From: Biscogniauxia marginata
Taxonomy: Eukaryota; Ascomycota; Sordariomycetes; Xylariales; Xylariaceae
Reading direction: 5' to 3'
Length of the DNA stretch: 64,000 nucleotides
Assembly (NCBI GenBank): GCA_022695795.1
Contig: MU404080.1
Span: 186,001-250,000, forward strand
The notes under the pieces: generated by a model
Seen by the model: the letters and a program-made list of their open reading frames with translations, nothing else
What the model was told of the DNA's origin: nothing
The model's database searches: none
Part shown: positions 35,646 to 46,541 of the stretch, in pieces
Layout: every line of letters begins with the position of its first letter
Numbering within the stretch: position 1 is the stretch's first letter
Position numbers and translations under genes: made by a program

Positions 35646-36289
35646 TCACATATTAAGTTTATTCAAGCGCTCTAATATGTACGATCTCTCGTTTCCCTCC
35701 AGGACCCTCACTTTACCTTTGAAGCCGTTGGTCTGGATAGGCTGCTTAGTGGCATGAAATCCGTCGGTCTCGCCATCGTTTTGCAAGTAAAGCGCAAGCG
35801 ATCCATCGTCATCGATCCACCATTGAACAGGTTCACCTATGGGGTCAACAGGATTGTAACTCTATCGTCCCAGACCCTGCCGACCCAGGTCACCCCGACT
35901 TTGCAACAGTAACCGTCAGCTACGAAGCCCGACATAGCCCTGACGTTTGCGGCGTGAACATTATTGTAAACGCCCAAGATGGCGACGTCGGGATCAAAAA
36001 ACGCATTGAATTTGGTGTGCGTCACGACGTAGACTGTGTCTCCATTGGCGGCTGGGGATTCGGTCTTGGCCTTCTCGGCCGCTTTGAGCTCTCTGATCAT
36101 GCTCGGAGGGAATTTCGTTTCGAGTTCTCGGAGGGCGGTGGCATCCTTTGACTCATCGGAACCAGTCTCCGGTTTCTCTTCGACATGATCTTGCTTCTCT
36201 TCTCCCGGTTCTACCTTGATGCGCTTGACGAGTTGATCGGGCCAGGGTGCCTCGGATCCGTCCCTCTTGCCCGCTCCAAGATTTAGCAT
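35646..36289 (-). CDS. Uncharacterised lineage-specific protein, paralog 1
   Basis: Two exons (36289-35924, 35861-35646) joined over a 62-nt intron give 193 aa. The N-terminal half is charged and disordered (KRIKVEPGEEKQDHVEEKPE resembles a nuclear localisation patch). The C-terminal half has an ordered block: DTVYVVTHTKF, DVAILGVYNNVHAANVRAM and, after splicing, EPVQWWIDDDGSLALYLQND. The same pattern (TIYIVVHD, DTDIVGVYSSKYAANTRVLSF, LWWRVNEDGLARVSF) occurs in the gene at 38164-38744, so the two are diverged paralogs. The family is known to me only as small uncharacterised fungal proteins. Without the intron the frame stops at TAG in the middle of the domain. The donor (GTAGCT) is not ideal, so the junction is less certain than most here. 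Confidence 0.6.
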
Positions 36290-37205
36290 TGCTGTTTAGA
36301 GAGTGCTAGCTTGAACGGTGTCAGCGTGATGGTTTGTTATATGCAGATTTAAGGGCAGTGGGTTACGGAAAACATACTTGAAGTTTTTATATTTGCATGA
36401 CTGTTTATTCAAATGGGAAAGTGGTGACTCTGGATAGACAGATGAAGTGTGTCTTTTCAGCATCGCCTGGCAATGTTGTGGATTTATTAAGTTATGAGTC
36501 GACATATCCGTTCGCTCGAAATACATAGATTTTATTACTCTGGGTCTAACTGTAAATAGGAGTAGGTCAACAATATCCCATGGAATCAATTGTTATATTT
36601 TGACAAGAGTTCAAGTAACTTCTCGCCATAATCTCCCCATAGTTACACCACTAGCTTGTATTTCACAAGTGGTTTCTCGGTTCATTTCTACAAGAACTGC
36701 TTCTAGTTATTTATAGATCTTGATATACTCACTCCATGGTCTAGGGGTTACTAATATATGCGAATTAAACATTAGGATAGTGTCGACGGATGGTGTGAGA
36801 ATATTTGTATGGAATTTAACAATTAATACCCCTGCACGGTGTAGGTAGTTAACTGCCTTGGCGTACCGTCTCCGTTATTGAAATGACGGCTTTCAAGGTT
36901 ATAGCTCTAGTATACAATAAATACCTGTTAAGCGGCTTTCTCCTCCGTAAATATTATCTTTCGTTTGCGTTGTTGCTTTTTCGTACTACCATCTATTACA
37001 TCGTAGGAAAACCATACTTTTGCAGGCTCCTCTGATAAGAATCTTGCTAATGGACAGTATACACATGATTATAACAGCTTCAGGAGAACCTCATAATGAA
37101 TCCACAGTGGTGGTGAAAACCTGATTGCATATTAAGTTAGATAGCTACTGTGTGCTCTTAGATACGTCTCTAACCCTTACGCAAGAGCGGCGCAGAAGCA
37201 GTCTA
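36290..37205. other. AT-rich gap between paralog 1 and LTR copy B
   Basis: No gene seen. It ends with GTCTA (37201-37205), the left target-site duplication of LTR copy B. Confidence 0.4.
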
Positions 37206-37689
37206 TGTCACACGGATGGACACCTGTAGGCGCTGCCAAGACCATTTGATCATAAGCCAGATTGCTATTGGAGATAGATAATGATATCGGATTCAATGGT
37301 ACCACAGACAGTGTAAATGAGTTATCAAGAGAGAACTGACGGAACTGAAGCCTCGAAGGGTCCATCCTCCTTGTATGAAGCAAACTAGTATTCTATATGT
37401 AGGTGAAGAGAAGGAATACTATGTAACAGGTCACAATGAGCTATCACTCACACATAGGCAGTTGAGAGGTGCAATCTTTGTCGATTGCAGAGAATTCATC
37501 AAGTTGGGAACGCTCGGAAGAACAACGTGCATAGGATGAGAGATGCCCCAGGCAGCAGATTGTGTATAAACAGGCAGACAATTCCTAGAGGATCTCATGA
37601 TAGAACTTAGACTCTTGAGTCCCTTGAGACCATAGAGAATTATTAGTTGAAATTGAACTATCGTGACAAGTGCAACAGCCCTTGTCACA
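37206..37689 (+). mobile_element. Solo LTR of an LTR retrotransposon (copy B)
   Basis: A 484-bp element starting TGTCACACGG and ending CCTTGTCACA, with the TG..CA termini of LTRs. It is flanked by a perfect 5-bp target-site duplication GTCTA (37201-37205 and 37690-37694), the size made by retroviral-type integrases. No internal retroelement sequence (gag, pol, primer-binding site) follows on either side, so it is a solo LTR left by LTR-LTR recombination. Short matching termini TGTCACA occur at both ends in direct orientation. Confidence 0.85.
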
Positions 37690-38163
37690 GTCTAGATGTA
37701 AAGTAACGATAAAACTGCAGAAAAGTCAAGCCTCCATCCGCAAGCACATTCCTGTTGTGTCCTCTCAGCCATCCCATGCGCTCGTTGATAAATTGCCCTT
37801 TTAACCCATAAAATACCATAGAGAAGGGGCAAGACCTAGACGTAGTTCCACCATCGACGAGCAGGGAAGGCGACATCTGCCTCTCCAGCTAAACCGGAGG
37901 TATCGACTTCCACTGTGGAAATACCAGTCAGCAGTTATCTTGAGAGAATTGAGTTCGAAGATGAGATAGGGAATAATAGGAGTCGGTATTTCAAACCCAT
38001 AAGCAAAATTGTCGCGGATGAGGGTATTCACAGTTGTAGATAGCGGATCTCCCCAAAGGGGAGATCACGTGACCACCCTCACCCCAACAGGGGTGGCCAG
38101 CGCCCATATGTAGAGAGCTTCCCACCCACCTTAGGTGGGTGAGGGGGTAAGCTCATTTACACC
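37690..38163. other. Spacer with possible gene fragment and hairpins
   Basis: On the minus strand about 37801-38031 a coding-like stretch (DNFAYGFEIPTPIIPYL and FELNSLKITADWYF) ends at a possible splice acceptor, and another frame then reads EVDTSGLAGEADVAFP. I cannot assign it; it may be the 3' end of a decayed gene. The right part holds three hairpins, listed separately. Confidence 0.35.
38047..38141. repeat. Cluster of three perfect inverted repeats
   Basis: ATCTCCCC (38047-38054) pairs with GGGGAGAT (38058-38065) around AAA. ACCCC (38081-38085) pairs with GGGGT (38090-38094) around AACA. CACCCACCT (38123-38131) pairs with AGGTGGGTG (38133-38141) around one T. A CACGTG hexamer (38066-38071) touches the first. 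All three have C-rich left arms and G-rich right arms. Confidence 0.85.
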
Positions 38164-38744
38164 TTATTTCATATGCTCCCTGGCATCTATCTCGCAAGAG
38201 AAATTATATAGCGAAGATGGCTTGATGGCAAATACTTACTGGCGTGGGCGTATACGTCGTGGTCTTGGTCCAGATTCGATCGAAAGCTGACTCGTGCAAG
38301 ACCATCCTCATTGACCCGCCACCAGAGGCGCGAGAATTTCTCAAGAGACTCAATTTCGTCCAGGTAATCCTCCTGCTTGATCTTGGCTTCGGTAAAACTA
38401 AGGACTCGGGTGTTGGCTGCGTACTTGCTGGAATAAACACCAACGATATCAGTATCCAGGGCAATAGTGCGTTCGTCGCTGACTCGGCGAGAGTCTTCCA
38501 TCTGATCATGGACAACGATATATATGGTCTTGTGAGAGTATTGGCTGCCTTGGTGGCCTTTGACGTCCTTATGATCCTCGATTTTGGAGATGAAAGCCGC
38601 GGGGAAGTAGCTGTATAACTCGTACAGATCCTTCCCTTCATTTCGTGTATCAGGTTTGATCAACATCCGGGGGAAGGCCTTGAGGAAACCAGAAAGCTTT
38701 TCAACGACCTCGTTAAGATTTGCTGTAAACTTTCCCCCAACCAT
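38164..38744 (-). CDS. Uncharacterised lineage-specific protein, paralog 2
   Basis: Two exons (38744-38240, 38186-38164; 53-nt intron) encode 175 aa. The N-terminus (MVGGKFTANLNEVVEKLSGF) is helical. The core carries KTIYIVVHDQ, ALDTDIVGVYSSKYAANTRVLSF and RLWWRVNEDGLARVSF, matching the core of the gene at 35646-36289 with clear but low identity. The C-terminal exon adds only about seven residues (ending AREHMK). There is no signal peptide or membrane segment. Both paralogs are on the minus strand and each has a solo LTR a few hundred bases beyond its 3' end. Function unknown. Confidence 0.65.
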
Positions 38745-39688
38745 CTTGATGAATAATGTGAAGTGCTTGAGCTAGGCCGAAAGGAGGTAGTCAGCTCGGT
38801 ATAACTGGAAATTATATGGTTGATACTCACCCATCCCGGCCGATTCTCAGAAGTGGCAGGTTGTGTGGGTTGAAAAAACTTGGCGAACCTGCCGCACCAA
38901 GTTGTCTTGTGCAGGTATGAGTAAGGATTGAAGCAATCGAGGGAGTGTGGAAGAATTAAAATACCTAGATGTGTGTATTCTTTATATGTTATCCTGCTTA
39001 CGAGGAAAGGAGAGAGATGATTTTATTCATGGGATGAACCAGCTTGTGAATATTATATTATATACCTTGCATCTTCACGCTACTTAGGATATTCTGTAAC
39101 AAGGACGAATAGTACGGTCATTCATTCATATTCGCGAGCGTGCGAATGGCACCTGAATATTTGGCAAGTACCAATGATAGAATTTAGAAACTAGACTCTA
39201 ATTGCAATGATATCCTACAAAATGAGTCTACACCTCCTTTGCATCGATATTGAGTACCCTAGGTTGTCTCTAGACCGACGTTAGCAACCGCAATGTCGAC
39301 AGACACCGATCAATAAGGGGTCCCGATATAGCTGCAGGTCAGCACCGAGCCGAGACCCACCCTCGGTGTTGAACCCCCCCAAAAGGGTAAAAACATCGGC
39401 GCCGGGCGGGGCTCCCGGTTCCTGCCAGCTCAGAGGTAGTTATTATACTCCCGATTTTTAAGTAGACAACCATTGCTTTCTCACTTAGGTGAAAATGCAA
39501 TCAGTAGGGTAGTATTTACTTCCGTTTGAGTGTATTCTATCTACCAAGTATCCTTTTAGATGTTGCAGGCCTAGAGAGGCCTTCTCTGCTAGTTTGAATA
39601 TTTCCGGGATACACCTACCAGGCTCCCTCCTTTAATGCTTATTGGGAACAATGATTAGCCTACCGTCGCAAGAAATTCAACGAATGTA
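38745..39688. other. AT-rich intergenic region
   Basis: No gene seen. TA-rich blocks alternate with normal sequence, as in RIP-affected fungal DNA. Confidence 0.4.
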
Positions 39689-40050
39689 TCAGGCTCTCGA
39701 GCCAACAAATAAGTATTTGCAAAGGTGATACCAACGTTTGCAAGCCACAGCCGTCGGACAGAAGTACGCCATCAATGCACGTCCCCTACTAAGTATTACC
39801 GGTCCTTGAGGGTTCAAATGTTGATTACCGTATCTGATAGCCATCCTACCAGCTACAGAAATTAGTCTCATAGACGAGACTTCGTTAGATCGCTAGTTCA
39901 GACCCAGAATCCTAGGAGACTTGAAGTTCGTAGAGAACTCCATTAGGTGATCAAAGTTGCCGAAGCCCCTATAGTTGATGACATTATAGAAGATGCTACC
40001 ATTTTCGATCAATATATATTGGAATGGGTAACTGCACCCCAATAGATACG
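39689..40050 (-). pseudogene. Decayed ORF with one in-frame TAG
   Basis: One minus-strand frame is open from about 40050 to 39689 apart from a single TAG near 39901. It reads NGSIFYNVINYRGFGNFDHL and FSTNFKSPRILGLN before the stop and MAIRYGNQHLNPQGPVIL and KRWYHLCKYLFVGSRA after it. The even, non-repetitive composition on both sides suggests a former gene. The family is not recognised. It lies in the same AT-rich segment as the LTRs. Confidence 0.4.
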
Positions 40051-41059
40051 AAATACTCTAAATCCTTCATCCTCGAAAGACTAGTCTAGTCAAGCTCTGA
40101 CCTGATGGGAATGGAATAATAACCCCCCGTGAATATCCCTGCCACATTCCTTTCAAAACCTTGTGCTCAGTTCCTCATCGTCTTATACATTTCCATGGCC
40201 CGAACCTCTACTATCAAACACTATGTTTTTCCCGTTCTGCTTGTCTAGATTCGTGGAAGGTTTGACGGCACACTCACTAATGAACGACTCTTCACCACAC
40301 GCAGCCACGGGGTTGCATACACAGTGAAAATGCATCTTGGAACCGCTGGTACGCTATAGCGAAATGAGTAGTACTTGTGACCTCGAAGAGCAACCAAACC
40401 AGCACGTCGTCTATCCCATACTATATGATTCCTAACACCCCCGTCTCCCCTTTAGCGGCTTGACAGACCAACTCTCCGGGCTCTAGGGACAACAGCCACA
40501 TCTCTATGCTGGCGAGAAACGATTTTCTCACCTTCGGCATAGTACAAATAGTCAGTCACACGTCGTACGCACGTTCTACACAAAGTAGCACAACCTCCCT
40601 TCCTTTCCTTTCCCTTCCCTCCTCCTCTTTCGACGGCTCCGGTCGCAAACTCTCAGAGCACCCGCCCCGATACTTCCTTCTTAACGCCTACCTCGAACCA
40701 CAAGATAGACAGACAAGTACCGAATTGTATTCACGTCCCCACGGGGGAAAACCCCAACCCGCCCCGTGAATACCTCTCTCTCTGACTTAGGCGGTGGGGG
40801 GAGGAAGTACATAGAGAAGAAGCACTTATCATTCATTCCATCGACGTATAGTTGGTTAGTTACTGCACCTAGCTAGCACAAACGTTAAGAAAAAAACGAA
40901 GCTTCCACTAATTAATTACTATTTCTTACTTTACCGAAAAATAGTTCGTTCATTCACTTGCCAAGACCTACTTACCACTCACTACCTATCTATCTATCTA
41001 TCTATCTATCTACTTATACGCTATAATCAAGGGGAAGAAAAGCAAGAAAACCCCCCCTC
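40051..41059. other. Intergenic region with CTAT microsatellite
   Basis: No gene seen. A CTAT tetranucleotide repeat lies at about 40986-41012. Confidence 0.45.
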
Positions 41060-41067
41060 AAAAAAAA
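41060..41067 (-). terminator. RNA polymerase III terminator of tRNA-His
   Basis: A run of eight A on the plus strand, i.e. T8 in the tRNA sense, 14 nt downstream of the mature 3' end. This is the normal Pol III stop signal. Confidence 0.75.
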
Positions 41068-41080
41068 TCAAGGGGCGTAA

Positions 41081-41175
41081 TGGCAATAGCCGGAATCGAA
41101 CCGGCGTTTACACGGGATCGATGGAGCCAAGATGGCAACCACAACGTGTTGTCCTAACCACTAGACGATATCACC
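41081..41175 (-). tRNA. tRNA-His (anticodon GTG) with a 23-nt intron
   Basis: Read on the minus strand, a 7-bp acceptor stem (GGTGATA with TATTGCC, including two G-U pairs), a 4-bp D stem (GTCT with GGAC), an anticodon stem ACACG/CGTGT, and a T stem GCCGG/CCGGC with loop TTCGATT fold correctly. The anticodon loop is TTGTGG + C, giving anticodon GTG. An intron of 23 nt (41138-41116) interrupts it one base 3' of the anticodon, the standard position. The discriminator base is A. The genomic base before position 1 is G, although eukaryotic tRNA-His normally gains that G after transcription. CCA is not encoded. Confidence 0.92.
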
Positions 41176-41888
41176 CGGTATGACCTAGACCAGGTGCAAT
41201 TGCGATTGGTCAATGAGGAAGCTTAATTTTTTTTTATGTTAATTATGTGAGGAGACAAGACGGTGGGTCCTGCCGGGCCTTGACCGTTTTACTTGGGTCG
41301 GTGACGAGCGAGCGAGTTCACTAGGCCATTGATATATCCCTCGTAGGCGTGTGTATATACAAAGCGAGCATATCACATACAGAGAAACCCATGATGTCGT
41401 TAGATAGACATTTCAATCAACATTAGCTCATCTATCCACATAATAGCTAATGCACAACCTATCCTATCCGGTCTTGTCCAGTCCTGCCCTGCCCTGCCCT
41501 GCCCCGTGAAAAGCCCTAGTAAGAAACCAAACCGGCGACCATTCATCAATCACTCTTAACCGAGCCGGGAGGTAGGCAGACTTTTCTCTTGCCCTTTTTT
41601 TCAACCAACAAGACACCCTAGGCATCCATCATCATTACTACAAGTACAACAACAATAATACTATGCGATACTACTCTTCTATCAACGATGAACAAAAACT
41701 CGTATAAACCGCCCCCTCTCCACCAAAAAAAAAAAAAAAAAAAAAAAAACAGCCGATTCGTGGCGTCAGGGCAGTATATAATAACGACGACGCCTTTTTC
41801 TCGTAACTCCGTTGATTGTCGTCAAGAGGTTCCAAATCAACCAAAACGCCAGCCGGACCAACGCCATTACTATGATACCGACGACCCT
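41176..41888. other. Intergenic region with simple repeats
   Basis: Contains four CCTGC units at 41483-41502 and a run of 25 A at 41725-41749, which lies about 140 bp past the RhoGEF stop codon. No gene seen. Confidence 0.5.
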
Positions 41889-44800
41889 CTAGGCGTCGTT
41901 GTTGCTCCCCTTAATCATCGCTCGGAGACTGGCCATCTCCCGGCGGAGGCGCGCGTTCTCCTTCTTGACGCGTGCTGTCTCCTCGCTGTAATCCTTCATC
42001 CGGACCATGAGCTCTTCCTTGTCGTCGCGTCCCTTGCCCTTGAGGGCCTTGACGATCTTGCCCAGCTCGCTATTGAATCTCTCATACAACAGCTCGTTCT
42101 CTGCCGTGCTCTCCTTGTATAACTGATCGATGGCTCTGACCTTGCCTTCTGTTGCCTTGAGCGTATCTTCCATATCTCGCTGTAGTTGGTGCTGTCGGTC
42201 CGTAAGCTGCATCATGAGCAACGGGAAGCGCTCCTCTAGCGTGGTTACGCTCGAAGCTAATTTTCTCATGTCCACCGTAGAAGAGCGGGGTAGAGTCGAG
42301 TTAACTTTGGCCATGTCTGCTGCTATCTTTGAAAGTTCCGTTTGCAGGTTGGCATCGACCTCCTCGACGGCGTTCTTTTCCACCTGAAGCCGCTCCCGAA
42401 GCTTCTGCGGGGACTGTAGCCTTAGTTTCCCGGGGCCCTTGGTCGGGCTAGTAGACGGACGATCGCCCGAGTCCGCTCCATTATCGCGCGTAGCCTTCAG
42501 CGTCGGAATATTAGAGGTTGACATCATCTTGGCGTGTCCTTTTCTCGGCGATGTAACTGGTGGCGACGCAACTCCGAAGGGGTCTTCAATGTTTTCTTTC
42601 TGCCGAGTCGAGTGAACGGGGGGATGGGTCGTGTAATTTTGCGAGTCGAGGCTTGTAGTGATCTTGGGTGGCGACGGACCGCGTGGTCCTGAGTTGAATT
42701 TCTCCGAAGTTTCCTTCATATGAGATAGTGGCTGTAACGGTTCGTCTATATCTTGGACTACATCCGCTTCCGCTTCCCCGGCTCTCTCTTCCCCGTCTTG
42801 TAGGCTAGCCGCCTCCATTAGATTCTTGAGATCAGACAGCGAGCTTCGGCGTTTCCTCTTCGACCCATCCTCGGTGTCAGGCTCTCCGATTGTCTCGAGC
42901 TTGTTCGAGCTGTTAGGCCGAGAGCAGGTGTCGTCGAAAGCGCCGGCGATAGGAGGTCTCTCTCGCGAGGCAGGTCTTCTCGGTTTACCGGTTCCCGGTT
43001 GGATGCCCATGTCTATGGACTTCGCCCTGTTGATGGAACCTCTCGACAAGGTAGAAATATCTACATTCATCGGGTGTCTACTATGCTTGCTCAGGGTGCG
43101 CCACATTGAAGGCCGAGAGTCCGGATCGTTCTTGCTACTGTTCTGACGCGTCAGGAAATTTTCGAGGCCGAATTTTCGCCTTATAGAGGAGGTATTCGAT
43201 GCTAATGACCCCGTATGCGACTTCACACTACGAGTAGTCGAATTGATGGACTCATAAACCGGGGTTCCGTTGCTGACGGTTAAACTCGCGCCGAATCCAG
43301 AGAACCCACCTGATCCATCGTCGAATATCCGATCGCAGTCTTCCACAAGCCTATCTAGCAAATTGATATAGTTATGAGCAGTCCCATCGTCGACCAAAAG
43401 CTCGGCAAATGCAAGCGTGAGGGCCCCCCTATCGCCATCATTCCCACAACCGTCAAGCAGATCGGCCAAGAGCTTGATGAGCGCAGTGAATGCTCTACGG
43501 TTTTGAGGGGCCATATCCTGGAAGAGAAAGTGAACGAAGTCCGCGAAGTCGCCAGGTAACCTCTTAGCTGCTCGCTGTTGCAGTGCGTCAAGCGCCTTTT
43601 GTGTCATGATTGGACCCATCTGTTCCGTCCAGGCGATACGGACAAATTTCTCGAAGGCCGTAAACACGACATCAGCCGGCAGGTCGGACGAGCTCTCGAT
43701 ATCGAAGGGGCTTTCGATGAGCCTATTGTAGAGGTCGTTCACCGAGAGTTCGTCTACAGAAGACCTATGGAGCAGTGTTCGGGCCACAAAGTTTCCTTTA
43801 CGAGCCTGGAGACTAGCCATGTAGCCCGTAAAGGTTTGTTCAAGTCGCACCAACGGATTCTCTGGTATGTCATCGTCGGCACCCATTCGAATGCCTTCTC
43901 TGCTCTTTGCTGAACCATATAAAGAGATTGCATCCCTAGAACTGTTCGTACGGCTGACCTGTGTGGGATACTGAATCGTCGTCGGATTCTCCCCGGTCGG
44001 TGTACGCTGACGCTTGGGGCTACCGAGATCTGAAGAACTTCCACTGAGAAAGTTCGAGAGATACTTGACAGGAGACGTAGCCAGGAAGGACCTCGATTTC
44101 TCTGCTCTATTAGTTGCGGTTACACCCCGGAGGACCTTTGTGTGGAACGAGACAATCGCAGGCGTCAAGCTCGGGTTCGCCACATTGAACTGAGTACTGA
44201 GGAATTGGATGACTGTAAACACTGGTTAGCACAGCTTGCCCACCTGATAGGTGAGTATCATGATATGCTTACTTCTCCTGGCCAAGGTAGGTAGGAAATC
44301 TTCCAGAGCAACCTCGTCGGTCGCCCTTTTCCCATTAAGTCCTACCGTGATAACCACCACCTTTTTCAAGTCCCCCGCCTTAATATCAGAGCATATCTCT
44401 ACGCCATAGTGGCCGACCGGGGATCCCTTGGTGCCTTTCTCGTGGTCGACAACGATGCGGATAGGAGCCGGCTCTTTTCGCCCTTCTATAAGCTGATCGA
44501 CGCCCTCTTGAAACACCGCAGCAAATAGACCAAGTCCGGTGTCGGGCATCCTCACCGACCGCAGTGACCAGCAGGGATCCTCACGCTCCTGCTCGGCGAA
44601 TCGGCCCTCCACCCTAGCCTTGACGATTTCTTCGCTCCACTTCGCAGCCCTTCCCTCGTACGTCTCTTGAAGCATGAAGCACCGGGCAGTAGTTGCAGTG
44701 TTCGTCACGTACTCTCCCGCATGCGCTCCCTTCATCTCCTTGGTGGAGGTCATCCATACGATGCGCCCATCGGAGGACTCGGTGAAGCGGACGTCGGCAA

Positions 44801-46541
44801 GCTCGTGCCAGCCGGCGAAGGCAAGATCGTAGGATCCCGGCCCACCAGCAGCATTCGTCATGGAGGCCAACAGTCCAGCGGGCGACGGCTTGTCAATCTC
44901 GCGTAGTAGATCCCGCGCCGTCATATTTCCACTGTCGAGCTTCTTCACAATGATTATACAATCCGAGAACAACAGAAACATGCCAGCTCGTTCGCTAGAT
45001 AGCGTGTCCAAGATGCTCGCCGTCTGATACGGCGCAGGTACCTCGGAAAAGTCAACAGCGAGAATCAAGCGGCCCTGTGGTTCGAGATCGCCTGGCCAGC
45101 TCTCGATCATGTTTCGCAGTCGCGTGCTGACGTGAGGCTTGTCGGCCATGGGATCATCCATGGAGCAGATATTGGCGATGATATCCCTGGCTTTCAGCAT
45201 AGGCTGGAGAGCAGGATGGGTGATGGGCAAGCAACTGACAATCTGGTCAATGACCAAGCTATAACGTGGCAGCCGCTGTACGGGCTCGATGACGGTAGAG
45301 CGCAAGTGCTGCTCTCCCGTGACTGCGACCCGTTGCGAAAAGCTAGATTGCTGGCCCAGGAATGTGGTGATGAGCTGGGGGAATTCCTGGCTCGCTCGGA
45401 TATACTCCTGGTAGCAGTCGGTGAATTTTGGAAACCATTCCAACATGATCTTGGCCATGGCTAGAGCCCCGCTCGCGTCTTTGGACTTCCCTATAACGCT
45501 TCCAGCAACCCCGACCCTGGAGGATAATGCACCTGATTCCACGTCCTTCAACGCGTCGTCCTCGGTATCGTCCATCACCTTGCGCAACTCATCCATGAAC
45601 CCCGAGTTCAGCTCCAGAATCCGTTCGGAGCACCTGGGAAACAGCTTTTCGACATCTTCCTCTGAAGGGCTGAGACTGTCAGGTTGGCGCTCCTTCGCCT
45701 TTTTCCTGTACTCCTCGGCAAGGTTTTTCACCAACTCGTTGAGCTTCAAGACATAGCGTTCCTCCGTATCAACCAACTCTGCCATCTTCCGCCGCAGCTC
45801 GATCTTCTGGTCCTTGCAAAATGACTTGGCTCTATTTCTCGCGGTTGGCTTGGACGGCGCCCGCTTGAGCCTAGAAGTCGGTAGGAAGATGGACTCCCCA
45901 AACAGCCTGACCAATGGGGTGTACATGCCATATTGCCGCACAGTAGGATCCAGAATATCGTCCTCATCTTCGGGCACATCCTCCAAATCGTCGGGCTGCG
46001 CGGGATCGATGGCGCCTGGGGGCAAGACAAGGTCGATATCGACATTGTTTATATGCTGCGTCTGCAAGGCGGCCTGGAGCTTCGGGATGATATCGGCAGC
46101 ATTGGTGGTCTGGACCATGGACTTGGCGATATCGGCGGCATGTTGTTCGCCGAAGAGGTCGGGCAGCGAACCGGGGCGGCGAGACTTTGTGGGATACTGC
46201 TGTCTCAGGTAACTCTTGACGGACTCTGACAGCTCGTTGAAATACTTGGACAGGCCAAAGGCCAGGGCACGGTAGACCTCGTCGCCCTGGAACTCGCGCG
46301 GCAGGTGGTGGACGACATTGTAGAAGGGCGAGTTCGGAGAGATGGTGAGACGGGGGAAGGACTGGAAGCCTGCAGGAGTATATACGTGAACCTGTACCCG
46401 TGAACTGTTGAAGGTGTAATTGGCGGTGGTGGAAGGTCCGTGGAATATCAGGACTGGGAGGTGGCCGAGTAGTGGGTCGGCAGCTTGATACAGGGTGACA
46501 TGATCTGGCGACAAGGCCAGCTCCTCTGTGACGCGAACCAT
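41889..46541 (-). CDS. Large Rho guanine-nucleotide exchange factor
   Basis: Two exons (46541-44273, 44212-41889; 60-nt intron, joined at LARR/IIQFLSTQF) encode 1,530 aa. A Dbl-homology (RhoGEF) domain lies at about residues 250-480: ELRRKMAELVDTEERYVLKLNEL, AMAKIMLEWFPKFTDCYQEYI, EQHLRSTVIEPVQRLPRYSLVIDQI. A PH-like or lipid-binding region with LFSDCIIIVKKLD and WHELADVRF follows. The second half has a predominantly helical domain (LVRLEQTFTGYMASLQARKGNF to LLVDDGTAHNYINLLDRLVED), a long Ser/Pro-rich disordered part, and a C-terminal coiled coil (about 1,390-1,525, e.g. TTLEERFPLLMMQLTDRQHQ). Such proteins activate Rho/Cdc42 GTPases at septa or tips in fungi; the exact partner is unknown. 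ATG 46541 is the first in frame. Confidence 0.87.

Noticed and set aside
35114..37689. A complete retrotransposon bounded by the two LTRs
   Set aside because: The outer flanks do not match (TTAAA versus GTCTA), each LTR has its own duplication, and the 1.8 kb between contains no gag-pol but an unrelated gene on the minus strand.
38745..40500. Possible subtelomere or centromere edge
   Set aside because: AT-rich and gene-poor, but only about 2 kb and followed by housekeeping genes; no telomeric repeats.
41725..41749. Poly(A) run as mark of a retroposed gene
   Set aside because: It is on the strand opposite the RhoGEF transcript, the adjacent gene keeps its intron, and no target-site duplication is visible.
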